Origin: Deltaproteobacteria bacterium
GTDB taxonomy: Bacteria; Myxococcota_A; Polyangia; Polyangiales; Ga0077539
Length of the DNA stretch: 64,000 nt
NCBI GenBank assembly: GCA_016704445.1
Contig: JADJAE010000170.1
Location: forward strand, 1-64,000
Direction of reading: 5' to 3'
Positions 6,857-16,407 of the stretch are shown one piece after another (within the stretch, counting starts at the first letter, position 1; each line of letters opens with the position of its first letter). The notes beneath the pieces are model-generated. The model saw only the letters and a program-made list of their open reading frames with translations. It made no database searches and was not told where the DNA came from. Position numbers and translations under genes: made by a program.

Positions 6857-9576
6857 GCGGCGCGGCTCCGATCGAGGCGGCGATCGAGGCGGAGTGGAGC
6901 CGCTGGCTCATCGATCGCAACCGCCGCGCGGCGCGCACCGTGCTGCTCCTCGTCGGGGTCTTCTACCCCCTCTTCGGCGTGCTCGACTACGTCGTCGCCC
7001 GCCAGCACCTGCACATCCTCTACCCCAGCCGGGCGCTGGTCACGCTCATCACCGTCGCGATGTTCGTGGTCACCCGCAGGCCCGTCTTCGAGCGCCACGC
7101 CGCGCGCCTCACGCAGGTCTACATGCTCTGCGTCGGCGCCGGCATCGCCGTCATGGTCTACGTCCTCGGCGGTTACAGCTCCGTGTACTACGCCGGGCTC
7201 AACCTCGCGATGATCACCGCGGGCCTGCTCTTCATGTGGCCCGCCCGCATCGCCGTGCCCTACCACGTCGCGATCGTGCTGATGTTCCTGGTGCCCAACG
7301 CGTTCAACGCGACCGGGGCGCAGGTGAGCGACGCGATCACCAACATGTTCTTCCTGGTGACCACGGCGACCGTGGTGAGCGCCGCGCAGGTGTTCGCCTT
7401 CCGCGGCGCCTACGAGCAGGTGGTCAACCAGATCAAGCTGGAGCGCGCCACGAACAGCCTCGGCCGGGCGCACGAGGAGCTGAAGCGCCTCGACCGGTTC
7501 AAGTCGCACTTCTTCGCCAACATCACCCACGAGCTCAAGACCCCGCTGGCGATGATCCTGTCGCCGGTCGAGCTGATGATCGACGGCGACATGGGGGCCG
7601 TCTCCGAGTCGCAGCGCACCACCCTGCGCACGGTGTTCCGCAACGGGGTCAAGCTGCTGCGGCTCATCGAAGACCTGCTCGACCTGTCGCGCCTGGAGGA
7701 GTCTCGGCTGCGGCTGCGCGTCGAGGAGCACGACCTCGTCGCGTTCCTCAGGGCGCTGGTCGCCCAGGTGCTCACCCTCACGCAGCGAAAGAACATCGAG
7801 GTCAGCTTCGAAGCCGACGCGGAGACGGTGCCCACGCACTGCGACCTCGACCGGCTGGAGCGCGTGTTCATCAACGTGCTCTCCAACGCCGCGAAGTTCA
7901 CGCCGCCCGGCGGCCACATCACGGTGAGCGTCACCCACGACGAGCGCACCGCCACCATCGCGGTGCAGGACGACGGCCCGGGCTTCAACCCGGAGATGGC
8001 CGACCGGCTCTTCGAGCGCTTCTTCCAGGTCGAGATGGCGGGCTCGCGGCGCTACGGCGGCGCGGGCGTCGGCCTGGCCCTGGCGCGCGAGCTGGTGGAG
8101 CTGCACGGCGGGGAGATCAACGCCTTCAGCGAGCCGGGCCGAGGGGCCCTCTTCACGGTGGTCCTGCCGCGAGACCGGGAGCACTTCCGGGAGGAGGCGC
8201 TCGACCACCGCCCCGGCAAGCGCGAGCTCCTGGACCCGAGGCGCGACGACGACCGCAGCGTGCAGGAGTGGACCGTTCAGGTCTCCACGCGCCCGGAGTT
8301 CAAGCTCCTGGGCGTGGCCGAGGTGACCGAGCGACGGGTGGTCGAGCGCGACCCCGGCGAGCGAGCGCACGCCCGCACGGTGCTGGTGATCGAGGACACC
8401 CCGGACGTGATCCGGCTGCTGCACGCGGTGCTCCGGCAGCACTTCCGCGTGCTCGCGACCACGCACGCCCTCCAGGGCCTGGAGATCGCGCAGCGCGAGC
8501 TGCCGGACCTCGTGATCACCGACCTGATGATGCCCGACATCGACGGGCTGGAGTTCATCCGCCGCTTCCGCGCGGACGCCCGCTTCAAGCACACGCCGGT
8601 GCTGATGCTCACCGCGCGCGGCGACCTCGACGACCGGCTGAAGGGCATCGAGACCGGCGCCTCGGCCTACATGACCAAGCCCTTCGCGCCGCGGGAGCTG
8701 CTCTCCACGGTGCGCTCGCTGCTCGACCTGCAGGACGCCACGGCGGACATGGTGCTCGCGCAGCAGATGGACTCGCTGGAGGTCGTGGCCGGGGGCATGG
8801 CCCACGAGATCAACAACCCGCTGAACTACATCTCCAACGCCCTGGCGCGCATCGAGTCGGACGTGAGGGAGATCCACCGGCTGTCGCGGGAGACGACCCC
8901 GGACGCCGACGCGAAGGTCGCCAAGCTCAACACGCGGGCCGAGCGGATGTTCCTGACGGCGCGCTCGGGGGTCACGCGCATCCGGGAGACCGTGGACGTG
9001 ATGCGACGGTACAGCCGCGAGGGGTACTCGCGCGTGTCGCGAGGGCACGACGTCTTCGAGGCGGTGCGCGACGTGGTGCGGGTGGTGGTTCCGGCGATCG
9101 GACGCGAGGTCGCGGTGGAGACGGAGTTCACCGGCGACGGCGTCATCGAGTGCGTGCCCGAGGAGCTGCACCAGGTGTTCACCAACCTGCTGCAGAATGC
9201 CATCGAGGCCGTCGACGATCACACCGGCAAGGTGACCATCGTGGGCAATGGCTCGGCCGATCAGGTCACGCTCACCGTGAGCGACAACGGACACGGCATC
9301 CCGAAGGACGACATCGCCCGGGTGTTCACGCCCTTCTTCACCAAGAAGGCCGCCGGCAAGGGGATGGGCATGGGGCTCACCATCACCTGGCGCGTGGTGC
9401 ACGCCCTCGGCGGGACCATCACCGTGCGCAGCGACGAGGGCGAAGGCACGGAGTTCGTGGTGCGCCTCCCGAGGATCCCGGGCGCCCTTCGGGACACCCA
9501 GCGACCCGGAGCCTTCGACAGCTCCGTGCCGCCGCCTCCGTCCGCGGTCTCCGGGGTGTCGGCGATCAGCGCGTAG
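6853..9576 (+). CDS. Membrane sensor histidine kinase-receiver-histidine kinase (PhcS/PhcR-like fusion)
   Basis: 907 residues, GTG start overlapping the upstream stop by 4 bases. Residues 25-185 hold about six membrane helices with a YVLGGYSSVYYAGL stretch, and almost no periplasmic domain, as in sensors of small hydrophobic signals. Residues 215-440 are a complete kinase: H226 in NITHELKTP, N box around N345 (NVLSNAAKF), DDGPGF, and YGGAGVGLAL. Residues 508-625 are a receiver: acidic ED at the start of the fold, phospho-acceptor D557 in VITDLMMPD, and K609 in MTKPF. Residues 640-875 are a second kinase core: H651 in GGMAHEINNPLN, N782 in NLLQNAIEA, DNGHG, and GMGMGL. In Ralstonia, PhcS (membrane kinase) and PhcR (receiver plus kinase) are separate; here the same order is one chain directly after a PhcB-like gene. 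Domain calls are firm; the Phc assignment is inference. Confidence 0.85.
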   Translation: MSGAAPIEAAIEAEWSRWLIDRNRRAARTVLLLVGVFYPLFGVLDYVVARQHLHILYPSRALVTLITVAMFVVTRRPVFERHAARLTQVYMLCVGAGIAVMVYVLGGYSSVYYAGLNLAMITAGLLFMWPARIAVPYHVAIVLMFLVPNAFNATGAQVSDAITNMFFLVTTATVVSAAQVFAFRGAYEQVVNQIKLERATNSLGRAHEELKRLDRFKSHFFANITHELKTPLAMILSPVELMIDGDMGAVSESQRTTLRTVFRNGVKLLRLIEDLLDLSRLEESRLRLRVEEHDLVAFLRALVAQVLTLTQRKNIEVSFEADAETVPTHCDLDRLERVFINVLSNAAKFTPPGGHITVSVTHDERTATIAVQDDGPGFNPEMADRLFERFFQVEMAGSRRYGGAGVGLALARELVELHGGEINAFSEPGRGALFTVVLPRDREHFREEALDHRPGKRELLDPRRDDDRSVQEWTVQVSTRPEFKLLGVAEVTERRVVERDPGERAHARTVLVIEDTPDVIRLLHAVLRQHFRVLATTHALQGLEIAQRELPDLVITDLMMPDIDGLEFIRRFRADARFKHTPVLMLTARGDLDDRLKGIETGASAYMTKPFAPRELLSTVRSLLDLQDATADMVLAQQMDSLEVVAGGMAHEINNPLNYISNALARIESDVREIHRLSRETTPDADAKVAKLNTRAERMFLTARSGVTRIRETVDVMRRYSREGYSRVSRGHDVFEAVRDVVRVVVPAIGREVAVETEFTGDGVIECVPEELHQVFTNLLQNAIEAVDDHTGKVTIVGNGSADQVTLTVSDNGHGIPKDDIARVFTPFFTKKAAGKGMGMGLTITWRVVHALGGTITVRSDEGEGTEFVVRLPRIPGALRDTQRPGAFDSSVPPPPSAVSGVSAISA

Positions 9577-9580
9577 CGCC

Positions 9581-10711
9581 TCAGATCACCACGAGGTCGT
9601 CGCGGTGGATCACCTCGTCGCCGTGCGGCGCGCCCAGGAGATCACCCACCTCGCGGGAGTTGCGGCCGCGGATGACGTGCAGCTCGGCGCTTGAGAAGGC
9701 CGAGAGCCCTCGGGCGAAGGGCGCAGAGTCGGCGGTGACGAGGTCGACCGGGTCGCCGCGGCGGAAGGTTCCGCGCACCTCGACGACGCCGGAGGGGAGC
9801 AGCGAGCGGCCGCCCTCCAGCACCGCGCGGCGAGCGCCCTCGTCCAGCACCAGCGTGCCGCGACCGCGGAGCGTGTGGGCGATCCAGTGGGCCCTCGCGG
9901 ACACCCGCTGCTCCATCGGGAGGAAGACCGTGCCCACGTCGTCGCCCCGCATCAGCGCCGCGAGCACGCCTGGCTGCCGACCCGGGGCGATCACCGCCGT
10001 GGCCCCGGCGGCGGTGGCGGCCCTCGCGGCCTTCAGCTTGGTGACCATTCCCCCCTTGCCGCCGCCGGAGATGTCGGTGCGGACGAAGCGGTCGACGCTG
10101 CGATCGCCGCCTGCGACGACCTGCACCCTGCGCTCGCCGTCGAGCAGCCCTGGGGCGACGGAGAGCATCACCAGAAGCTCCGCGCCGAGGAGGTTGGCCA
10201 CCTGGGCGGAGAGCGAGTCGTTGTCGCCGAAGGCGATCTCCTCGACGCTGACGGTGTCGTTCTCGTTGATGACGGGGATGGCGCCGCGGGTCAGCAGCGC
10301 GTCGAGCGCGCCGCGGGCGTTGAGGTAGCGCCCTCGCTCGGCGAAATCGGAGTGGGTGAGCAGCACCTGGGCGGCCACGCGCTTGCGCCGGGCGAAGACC
10401 TCGGACCAGAGCCGGATGAGGAGCCCCTGCCCCGCGGCGGCGCAGGCCTGGAGCTGGTCCATGCGGCGAGGGCGGGCGGTGAACCCGAGGGCCTCGACGC
10501 CGAGGGCGATGGCCCCGGAGGAGACCAGCGCGACGCGGCGGCCGGGGGTCTCCGCGAGGTCGACGAGCTCGTTGGCGAGGGAGTCGAGCACGGCGCGGTC
10601 GATGGCCCCGCGTGGATCGGTGAGCACGCCGGTGCCGATCTTCACGACGACGGTGCGGGCGCGGCGGAGCGGGGTCAGACGGTCGAGCGAGGCAGGGTCG
10701 ACGGTGGCCAT
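9581..10711 (-). CDS. proB: Glutamate 5-kinase with C-terminal PUA domain
   Basis: ProB phosphorylates glutamate to gamma-glutamyl phosphate, the first step of proline synthesis. 376 residues is the usual length of the long form. Residues 18-275 are the amino-acid kinase fold: K24 in VVVKIGTGVL, LVSSGAIALG, the AAAGQG and VAAQVLLTHSDF segments, INENDTVS and GDNDSLSA. The GGGKGGMVTKL nucleotide-binding loop completes it. Residues about 290-370 form a PUA domain (GTLVLDEGARRAV, VVEVRGTFRRGD). The start ATG lies 12 residues before the first strand, as usual. It converges on the sensor kinase gene with a 4-base gap. In many bacteria proA follows proB directly; here the only proA visible is the ruined copy about 8 kb away. 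Confidence 0.95.
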   Translation of the reverse strand: MATVDPASLDRLTPLRRARTVVVKIGTGVLTDPRGAIDRAVLDSLANELVDLAETPGRRVALVSSGAIALGVEALGFTARPRRMDQLQACAAAGQGLLIRLWSEVFARRKRVAAQVLLTHSDFAERGRYLNARGALDALLTRGAIPVINENDTVSVEEIAFGDNDSLSAQVANLLGAELLVMLSVAPGLLDGERRVQVVAGGDRSVDRFVRTDISGGGKGGMVTKLKAARAATAAGATAVIAPGRQPGVLAALMRGDDVGTVFLPMEQRVSARAHWIAHTLRGRGTLVLDEGARRAVLEGGRSLLPSGVVEVRGTFRRGDPVDLVTADSAPFARGLSAFSSAELHVIRGRNSREVGDLLGAPHGDEVIHRDDLVVI

Positions 10712-10766
10712 GAGCGGTGTGGCGCGGGAGTACCAAATCGCGCGCGGGCGGACCAGCCGTTGCGGA

Positions 10767-11522
10767 TCAGGTCGTGGTCGCCGGAGCGGCGGCCTCCGCC
10801 ATCGCCCCTCGGGCGATGAGGTACTGCGCGAGGTAGTAGGTGATGTAGCCCGGGTAGAGCAGCGCCTCGGTGGCGTAGAGGTCGCCCGGGTGCGCCCTCG
10901 GCAGGAGAAACTGGTTGAGGGGGATGATCGAGTCGCTCGCGACGAAGACCAGCGCGCCGAGCGCCAGCACGCGCGAGCCGCGTCGCATCACCGCCACGCT
11001 CGCCATGCCGATGAGCAGCGGCATGTAGGCGAGCAGCGCGGGCGAGACCGGGACCAGCCGCGGTGGGTCGACCGTCACCCAGCCGATGGAGCGCACCGGC
11101 TGCACGGGGTTGACCCACGCGATGACGGCGCCATAGCCGAGGCCGAAGGTCGCGAGGCCGGTGACGAGGCTGCGTCGGGCGGCGCTCGCGGACCAGCCAG
11201 CGCGGCGCAGGCCGGCGATGTAGAAGACGTGGCCGATCAGGAAGGCGAGCACCCCGTAGACCGCGAGGTCGGGGTCGAAGGTGTTGAGGAAGTAGTCGCC
11301 CATCGCGCCCGCGAGGAGCCCGCACGCGATGGTCGCCCCGAAGGCCGGCCGGGTCGCCGGGAGCGCCCCGAAGGCCAGCACCACGGTGGGCGTCATGCGC
11401 ACCAGAGCGAGCCCAGGGAAGGGCCCGAGCGGAATCAGCCCGATGCTGATCACAGCGAGCAGCCAGTACGCGAGGTCGAGGCGAGCGCGACGGCCGACGC
11501 CCGAGGTCAGTTCTGCCAGCAC
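10767..11522 (-). CDS. YhhN/TMEM86-family membrane protein (lysoplasmalogenase-like)
   Basis: About 250 residues with roughly eight membrane helices and little else. Family marks: LLAGAMGDYFLN, AFLIGHVFYIAGL, and LALGALVFVASDSIIPLNQF. The two buried Asp residues (GD and SD) are typical of YhhN/TMEM86 proteins, which in animals hydrolyse the vinyl-ether bond of lysoplasmalogens. Myxobacteria make ether and vinyl-ether lipids, so this activity is plausible, but bacterial members are little studied. The start is uncertain. A GTG at 11522 leaves a 134-base gap to the divergent helicase gene and puts the first helix close to the N-terminus. An ATG at 11639 would add 39 low-complexity residues and leave almost no promoter space. 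Confidence 0.7.
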   Translation of the reverse strand: MLAELTSGVGRRARLDLAYWLLAVISIGLIPLGPFPGLALVRMTPTVVLAFGALPATRPAFGATIACGLLAGAMGDYFLNTFDPDLAVYGVLAFLIGHVFYIAGLRRAGWSASAARRSLVTGLATFGLGYGAVIAWVNPVQPVRSIGWVTVDPPRLVPVSPALLAYMPLLIGMASVAVMRRGSRVLALGALVFVASDSIIPLNQFLLPRAHPGDLYATEALLYPGYITYYLAQYLIARGAMAEAAAPATTT

Positions 11523-11656
11523 GACGGTCGAGACTACCGGACAACCGTCGAGGACGGGTGCAGGCGTCCCCCGATCGGATTGCGCCAGCGCGGCCGCGAT
11601 GCCAGAAGTCCCGCGGCCATGACCCTCTCTCCTCATCATCCGCGGCGCACGGTCTG

Positions 11657-14578
11657 ATGCCCGTCTCCCTCGCCTCGCTCCAGGCCCTGCTCGCCAACGT
11701 CCGGAGGCGCTCTCCCTCGATGCGCCTCGCCCAGGCCGCCGAGCTCGCGCGCCCCGGCAACGTGCTCTCGCAGCGCGAGACCGACGACGAGGCGATGCTG
11801 CTGGTGCAGGTGCCGGGGTGGTCGGTTCCGGCCACGGCGATGCTCTACCCCGAGGAGGGAGAGTGGGCGTGTGACTGCGGCGGAGCGGACCCCTGCGCCC
11901 ACGTCGTCGCGGCCGCCGCGGCCCTGGAGACCGCCCTTCGCACGGGGGTCGCGCTCCCCTCGGCGGTGAGCGTTCAATCGCGGCTGCGTTACGCGTTGAC
12001 CGCGTCGCGCGAGGGGCTGCGGGTGGCCCGCTACATCACAGGTCCGGGCGGGGACGAGCGGGCGCTGGAGGGGGCGCTCTCGGAGGCCGGGGTGGCCATC
12101 TCGACCAGCGACGCCGACCTCGCCGTCGACCGGCTGTGCGACCTGAAGCGCGGCGGGCTCGTGGCCGCGCAGGACCTCCCGGCGCTGCTGTCCGCCCTCT
12201 CGTCCTGCGAGGACGTGGGCCTCGACGGTCGGGCGGTGAAGGTCTCCACCGAGGAGGTGCTTCCGAAGGCGTGGGTCGAGGAGCACCCCAGGGGCTTCGC
12301 GCTGCGCATCGAGCGCGACCCTGCGGTGACCGCGGTGGTGTCGCCGGGGGTCGCCGAGGCGGGCGGGGTGCTCCGCCCGATGGGGGCGACCGACCTCACC
12401 GGACCGCTGCTGGAGAAGCTCCCACGCACCCGGGTGTTCGCCGCGGCCGAGGTCTCCGAGCTGGTGCTGAAGACCGTCCCCGAGCTCTCCGCAAGGCTCC
12501 CCGTGGAGCTGCGCACGAAGCGCCTCCCGACGCTGGTGAAGGGACTGCGACCGCGCATCACCATGGACGTCACGCTGCTCTCGCACGCGCTCTCGGTGAC
12601 CCCGTCGCTCACCTACGGCGACCCTCCGATCGCTCGCATCGAGGACGGTCGCATGGTGCACCTCCGGGGCGGCCTCCCGCTGAGGGACGAAGGCGCGGAG
12701 GTGCGCGAGGTGCACCGGCTGCGCGACGAGCTGGGGCTGGTTCCGGGCGTGCGCACGGCGTACCGAGGCGCGGACGCGGCGCGCTTTCTGGCGAAGCTGA
12801 AGGCGTGGTCGCCAGAGGGAGGGAGCGCCACGGCGTCGCTCTTCGGCACCGTCGCGGTCGCCCCGAAGCTCACGGTGAGGGACACGGGCTTCGACCTCTC
12901 CTTCGAGCTCCCTGGCGACGGCGAGGACGCGGGAGCGACGCCGAGGCAGGCCGACGCGGCGACGGTGATGCAGGCGTGGCGCGAGGGCCTGGACGTGGTC
13001 CCGCTCACCGATGGGACCTGGGCGCCGCTGCCGGTCGAGTGGCTGCGGGCGCACGGTCACCGGGTGGCCGACCTGCTCGCCGCGAGAGACGACGACGGCG
13101 AGGTGACGCGCGCCGCGCTGCCCGCGCTGGCCCAGCTCTGCGAGGCCCTGGAGACGCCCGCTCCGCCGAAGCTCCAGGGGCTGCGGGCGCTGGCGGAGGG
13201 CTTCGAGGCGATCCCCCCGGCGGCGCTCCCGGCGGACCTGACGGCGACGCTGCGGCCCTACCAGCGTCGGGGCGTGGACTGGCTGTGCTTCCTCCGCGAC
13301 GCCGAGCTCGGCGCGGTGCTGGCCGACGACATGGGCCTCGGCAAGACGCTCCAGACGCTCTGCGCGCTGCGGGACGCTCTCTGGTGGTGGCGCCCAGGAG
13401 CGTGCTTCACAACTGGGCCGACGAGGTGAAGCGCTTTCGTCCGGGGCTCTCGATCGCGGTCTATCACGGCGCGGGTCGAGCCATCGATCGTCGCGCGGAC
13501 GTCACGCTCACCACCTACGCGGTGCTTCGCCTGGACGCCGGGGCGCTCTCCAAGGAGCCCTGGGACGCGGTCGTGCTCGACGAGGCGCAGGCCATCAAGA
13601 ACCCCGACAGCCAGGCCGCCCGCGCCGCCTACCAGCTTCGCGGGGAGCTTCCGCGTGGCGCTCTCGGGCACGCCCGTCGAGAACCGCCTCGAGGAGCTCT
13701 GGAGCCTGATGCACTTCGCCAACCCTGGGCTGCTCGGGGGGCGGAGCGACTTCGACGAGCGCTACGCGAAGCCCGCCGCGGAGGGCGACGGCACCGCCAT
13801 GGCGAGGTTGCGACAGCGGGTGGGAACCTTCCTGCTGAGACGCTTGAAGAGGGAGGTGGCGCCGGAGCTTCCGCCGAGGACGGAGGCGGTGCTCCACTGC
13901 GACCTCGACGAGCGCGAGCGCGAGGTCTACGACGCCGTGAGGGCGGCCTCGCAGCGCGACGTGGTGGAGGCGCTGCGCGAGGGCGGGAGCACGCTGCTGG
14001 CGCTCGAGGCGCTGCTGCGGCTGAGGCAGGCGGCGTGTCACAGCGGGCTGGTTCCGGGGCAGAGCGCTGACTCGTCGTCGAAGGTGACCTGCCTCGTGGA
14101 CGCTCTGGAGTCCGCGGCGGCGGACGGACACAAGGCCCTGGTGTTCTCGCAGTGGACCTCGCTGCTCGACCGGGTGGAGCCGCACCTCCAGGCCGCGGGC
14201 ATCGGCTTCACGAGGCTCGACGGGGCCACGCGCGACCGGGCCGAGGTGGTGGGGCGCTTCCAGTCGGAGGGCGGAGCCCCGGTGATGCTGGTGTCGCTCA
14301 AGGCGGGCGGCACGGGCATCAACCTCACCGCGGCGGATCACGTCTTCCTGCTCGACCCGTGGTGGAACCCCGCCGTCGAGGACCAGGCCGCCGACCGCGC
14401 CCACCGCATCGGCCAGCAGCGCCCCGTGACCATCTACCGCATCGTGGCGAGCGACACCGTCGAGGAGCGCATCGTGGCGCTTCAGTCACGAAAGCGGGCG
14501 CTCGCCGAGGCCGCGCTGTCGGGCGGCGACCCGAGCGCGGCGCTCACCCGCGACGACCTGCTCGCGCTGCTGGCGTAG
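11657..14578 (+). pseudogene. SWIM-SNF2 (DEAD-like) helicase, broken by two single-base frameshifts
   Basis: Repaired length 973 residues. An N-terminal SWIM zinc finger (CDCGGADPCAH, near residue 75) precedes a long linker and a SNF2 ATPase. The ATPase shows ADDMGLGKTLQTL (Walker A, motif I), LVVAPRSVLHNW (motif Ia), VVLDEAQAIKN (motif II), VALSGTPVENRLEELWSL (motif III), KALVFSQWTSLLDR (motif IV), and ADRAHRIGQQRPV (motif VI). Such proteins translocate on DNA or remodel DNA-protein complexes. The frame is lost at the GGG run at 13371-13373, where one G seems missing, and again at the GGGG run at 13642-13645, where one G seems extra. The two shifts cancel, so the true gene ends in frame at 14578. 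Motif conservation on all three pieces makes sequencing error more likely than decay. Confidence 0.85.
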
Positions 14579-14582
14579 GCCC

Positions 14583-15428
14583 TCAGCCCGCGGTCTCGCG
14601 CAGGAAGGCCAGCAGCCGCCGCACGGTGCCGTCGCAGTCGTCCACCTGAGGGCTGTGACCGACCCCGGCGACCACCTCGATGCGAGCGTGCGGTGGAAGG
14701 TGCTCCCGGAAGAAGTCCAGCCCCGTCGATGGCAGCACCCGCTCCTCGGCGCCCCAGAGCAGCAGCACGGGCATGGTGAGGGCGCGAAGCTCGTCGACGG
14801 TGAGGTAGTTCGCCGGGCCGACGCCCGCGAGGAGCCGACGCAGCGCGGGGCGGGCGAAGCCCCGTCGCAGGCTGGCCGCCGCGATGGGTCGGAGGGCGGT
14901 GCGGCGCACCAGCAGCCGGTCGATGAAGTCCTCGGCCTCGGCGTGCGTGCGAAGCGTGAAGGTGCGCTGCAGCGCAGCGAGCTCCGAGGCCGAGAGCGGA
15001 GCGCCGCCGGGAGAGACGAGCGCGAGGCCCATCACCCGCGAGGGGCGGTCGACGGCGTAGCGGAGCGCGAGGGCGGCGCCCATGGAGCTGCCCACCAGCA
15101 TGACCGGGCCGTCGAGCGCATGGTCGAGGGCGTCGCGAAGGCCCTGGTAGAGGAGGGTTCCGTCGAGGTGGGACGGCGCGTGACTGAAGCCGTGGGCGGG
15201 GAGATCGGGGGCGATCACCCGGCGGACGTGCGGCCGCAACGCCTGGAGCAGCGGGGCGTTGTAGCCCGCGGAGGAGTTGTAGCCGTGAAGTACGACCGTG
15301 GTCGGGAGCGCGCCGCCGCCGGGCGTCTCGACCCAGTGGAGGGCTCCGGTGCAGGTGTCGACCGAGCGGCTGCGCCAGCCGCGGAGGTGGAGGGAGAGGC
15401 GCGCGAGTCGTTCGCTGAACAGGGCCAT
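14583..15428 (-). CDS. Alpha/beta hydrolase
   Basis: 281 residues from the ATG at 15428, the only start that leaves a normal hydrolase N-terminus. Residues about 40-275 are the alpha/beta hydrolase fold: VVLHGYNSSAGY carries the oxyanion-hole HG, and VIAPDLPAHGFS follows. The nucleophile elbow is LVGSSMGAALALR (Ser in GSSMG), and the catalytic His is in VVAGVGHSPQVD. The acid position reads LLWGAEERVLP, with Glu where Asp is usual; Glu is found in some active members. The lid (residues about 140-200) is helical and Arg-rich. There is no signal peptide, so it is cytoplasmic. The substrate cannot be told from sequence. It converges on the helicase gene with a 4-base gap. Confidence 0.85.
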   Translation of the reverse strand: MALFSERLARLSLHLRGWRSRSVDTCTGALHWVETPGGGALPTTVVLHGYNSSAGYNAPLLQALRPHVRRVIAPDLPAHGFSHAPSHLDGTLLYQGLRDALDHALDGPVMLVGSSMGAALALRYAVDRPSRVMGLALVSPGGAPLSASELAALQRTFTLRTHAEAEDFIDRLLVRRTALRPIAAASLRRGFARPALRRLLAGVGPANYLTVDELRALTMPVLLLWGAEERVLPSTGLDFFREHLPPHARIEVVAGVGHSPQVDDCDGTVRRLLAFLRETAG

Positions 15429-15489
15429 TGTCCGGGGGTGCGATCGACCATAGCCGATCTCCCGCGAGGCGCCCGCCCCGACGAGCGCG

Positions 15490-16380
15490 CTAGCGGGCGA
15501 CGCCGGCTGCGGGGGAGACCACGATCTCCACGCGGCGATTGTTGGCCCGGCCCTCGGCGGTTTCGTTGGGAGCCACCGGCCGCGACGGGCCGAGGCCGCT
15601 CGCCTCGATCTGGCCCTCGGGTATGCCCCGGCTGATGAGGTAGGCGCGCACCGACTGGGCGCGAGCGAGCGAGAGCTGCTGGTTGGCGGCGGGCGAGCCG
15701 CGCGAGTCGGTGTGCCCCTCGACGACGAGGTGCCGGGCGCCCTGGTCGATGAGCGCCCGGGCCACCTGGTCGAGCCGCTGCTGGGCGATGGGGAGGAGCG
15801 CGGACTCACCCGTGGCGAAGAGCACCTCGCCCGAGAGGGTGATGATGGTGCCTCGCTGCTCCTCGCGCACCGCCGCGACGCGACGGAGGCTCTCCAGCGC
15901 GGCGGCCGCCTGGCGCTCGGCCTCCATGCGACGCTGCCTCTCGGCGGCGAGCTGGGTCTGCGTCAGCGCGACGGTCTGCTGGGTGTTCTGGAGCTGCTGC
16001 TGCGATCGCTGCAGGGCCGTCTGCGTCTGGGTGAGCTGCTGCCCGGTGAGGGCGGCGCGCTCCTGCTCGGCCCGCTCCCGCTCCTGGTCGGCCTGGAGCG
16101 TGTCGCCGCGCGCCTCGACGGTCTGCGCGCGGCGCAGCGCCACGTAGGAGAGGTCGCGGGTGACATCCGAGCCGGGGGCCTCGGTGAAGCTTCGCTCTGC
16201 GCGCTCGAGCTCACCCTGCGCGTTGTGGAGGTCGACGAGGGCGAGGCGCGCCGCGGGCCCCTGGCTGGCGCGGCTGAACGCGGCGCGGGCCTCGACGAGC
16301 TCCCGCGGCGGGGCGGACGTAGAGGCGCAACCCGAGAGGTAGGCGATGCCGAGCACGGTGGTCAATGCGATGTACTTCAT
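15490..16380 (-). CDS. OmpA-like peptidoglycan-binding lipoprotein with DUF4398-type N-terminus
   Basis: 296 residues. A signal peptide ends in a lipobox (YLSGC at residue 18). Residues 25-110 are a helical, Ala/Glu-rich DUF4398-like repeat region (ELVEARAAFSRAS, LVDLHNAQGELERAE). Residues 110-170 are a Gln/Arg-rich coiled coil. Residues 175-290 are an OmpA/MotB C-terminal domain with FATGESALLPIAQQRL, VVEGHTDSRGSPAANQQLS, RAQSVRAYL and GRANNRRVEI, which hold the conserved Asp and Arg that grip diaminopimelate. It probably tethers the outer membrane to the cell wall. The next minus-strand gene upstream (16408-16818) is a short lipoprotein with the same N-terminal type, 27 bases away and probably in the same transcript. 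Confidence 0.9.
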   Translation of the reverse strand: MKYIALTTVLGIAYLSGCASTSAPPRELVEARAAFSRASQGPAARLALVDLHNAQGELERAERSFTEAPGSDVTRDLSYVALRRAQTVEARGDTLQADQERERAEQERAALTGQQLTQTQTALQRSQQQLQNTQQTVALTQTQLAAERQRRMEAERQAAAALESLRRVAAVREEQRGTIITLSGEVLFATGESALLPIAQQRLDQVARALIDQGARHLVVEGHTDSRGSPAANQQLSLARAQSVRAYLISRGIPEGQIEASGLGPSRPVAPNETAEGRANNRRVEIVVSPAAGVAR

Positions 16381-16407
16381 GGTGATTCTCCAGAGGCTCC
16401 GGTTGCG

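Noticed and set aside
6766..9402. 878-residue minus-strand frame opposite the sensor kinase
   Set aside because: Same composition shadow; no motif, and it contradicts the clear kinase and receiver motifs on the plus strand.
10767..11639. YhhN start at the ATG 11639
   Set aside because: Adds 39 residues with no membrane or family character and leaves 17 bases to the divergent gene; the GTG at 11522 is more likely, though not proven.
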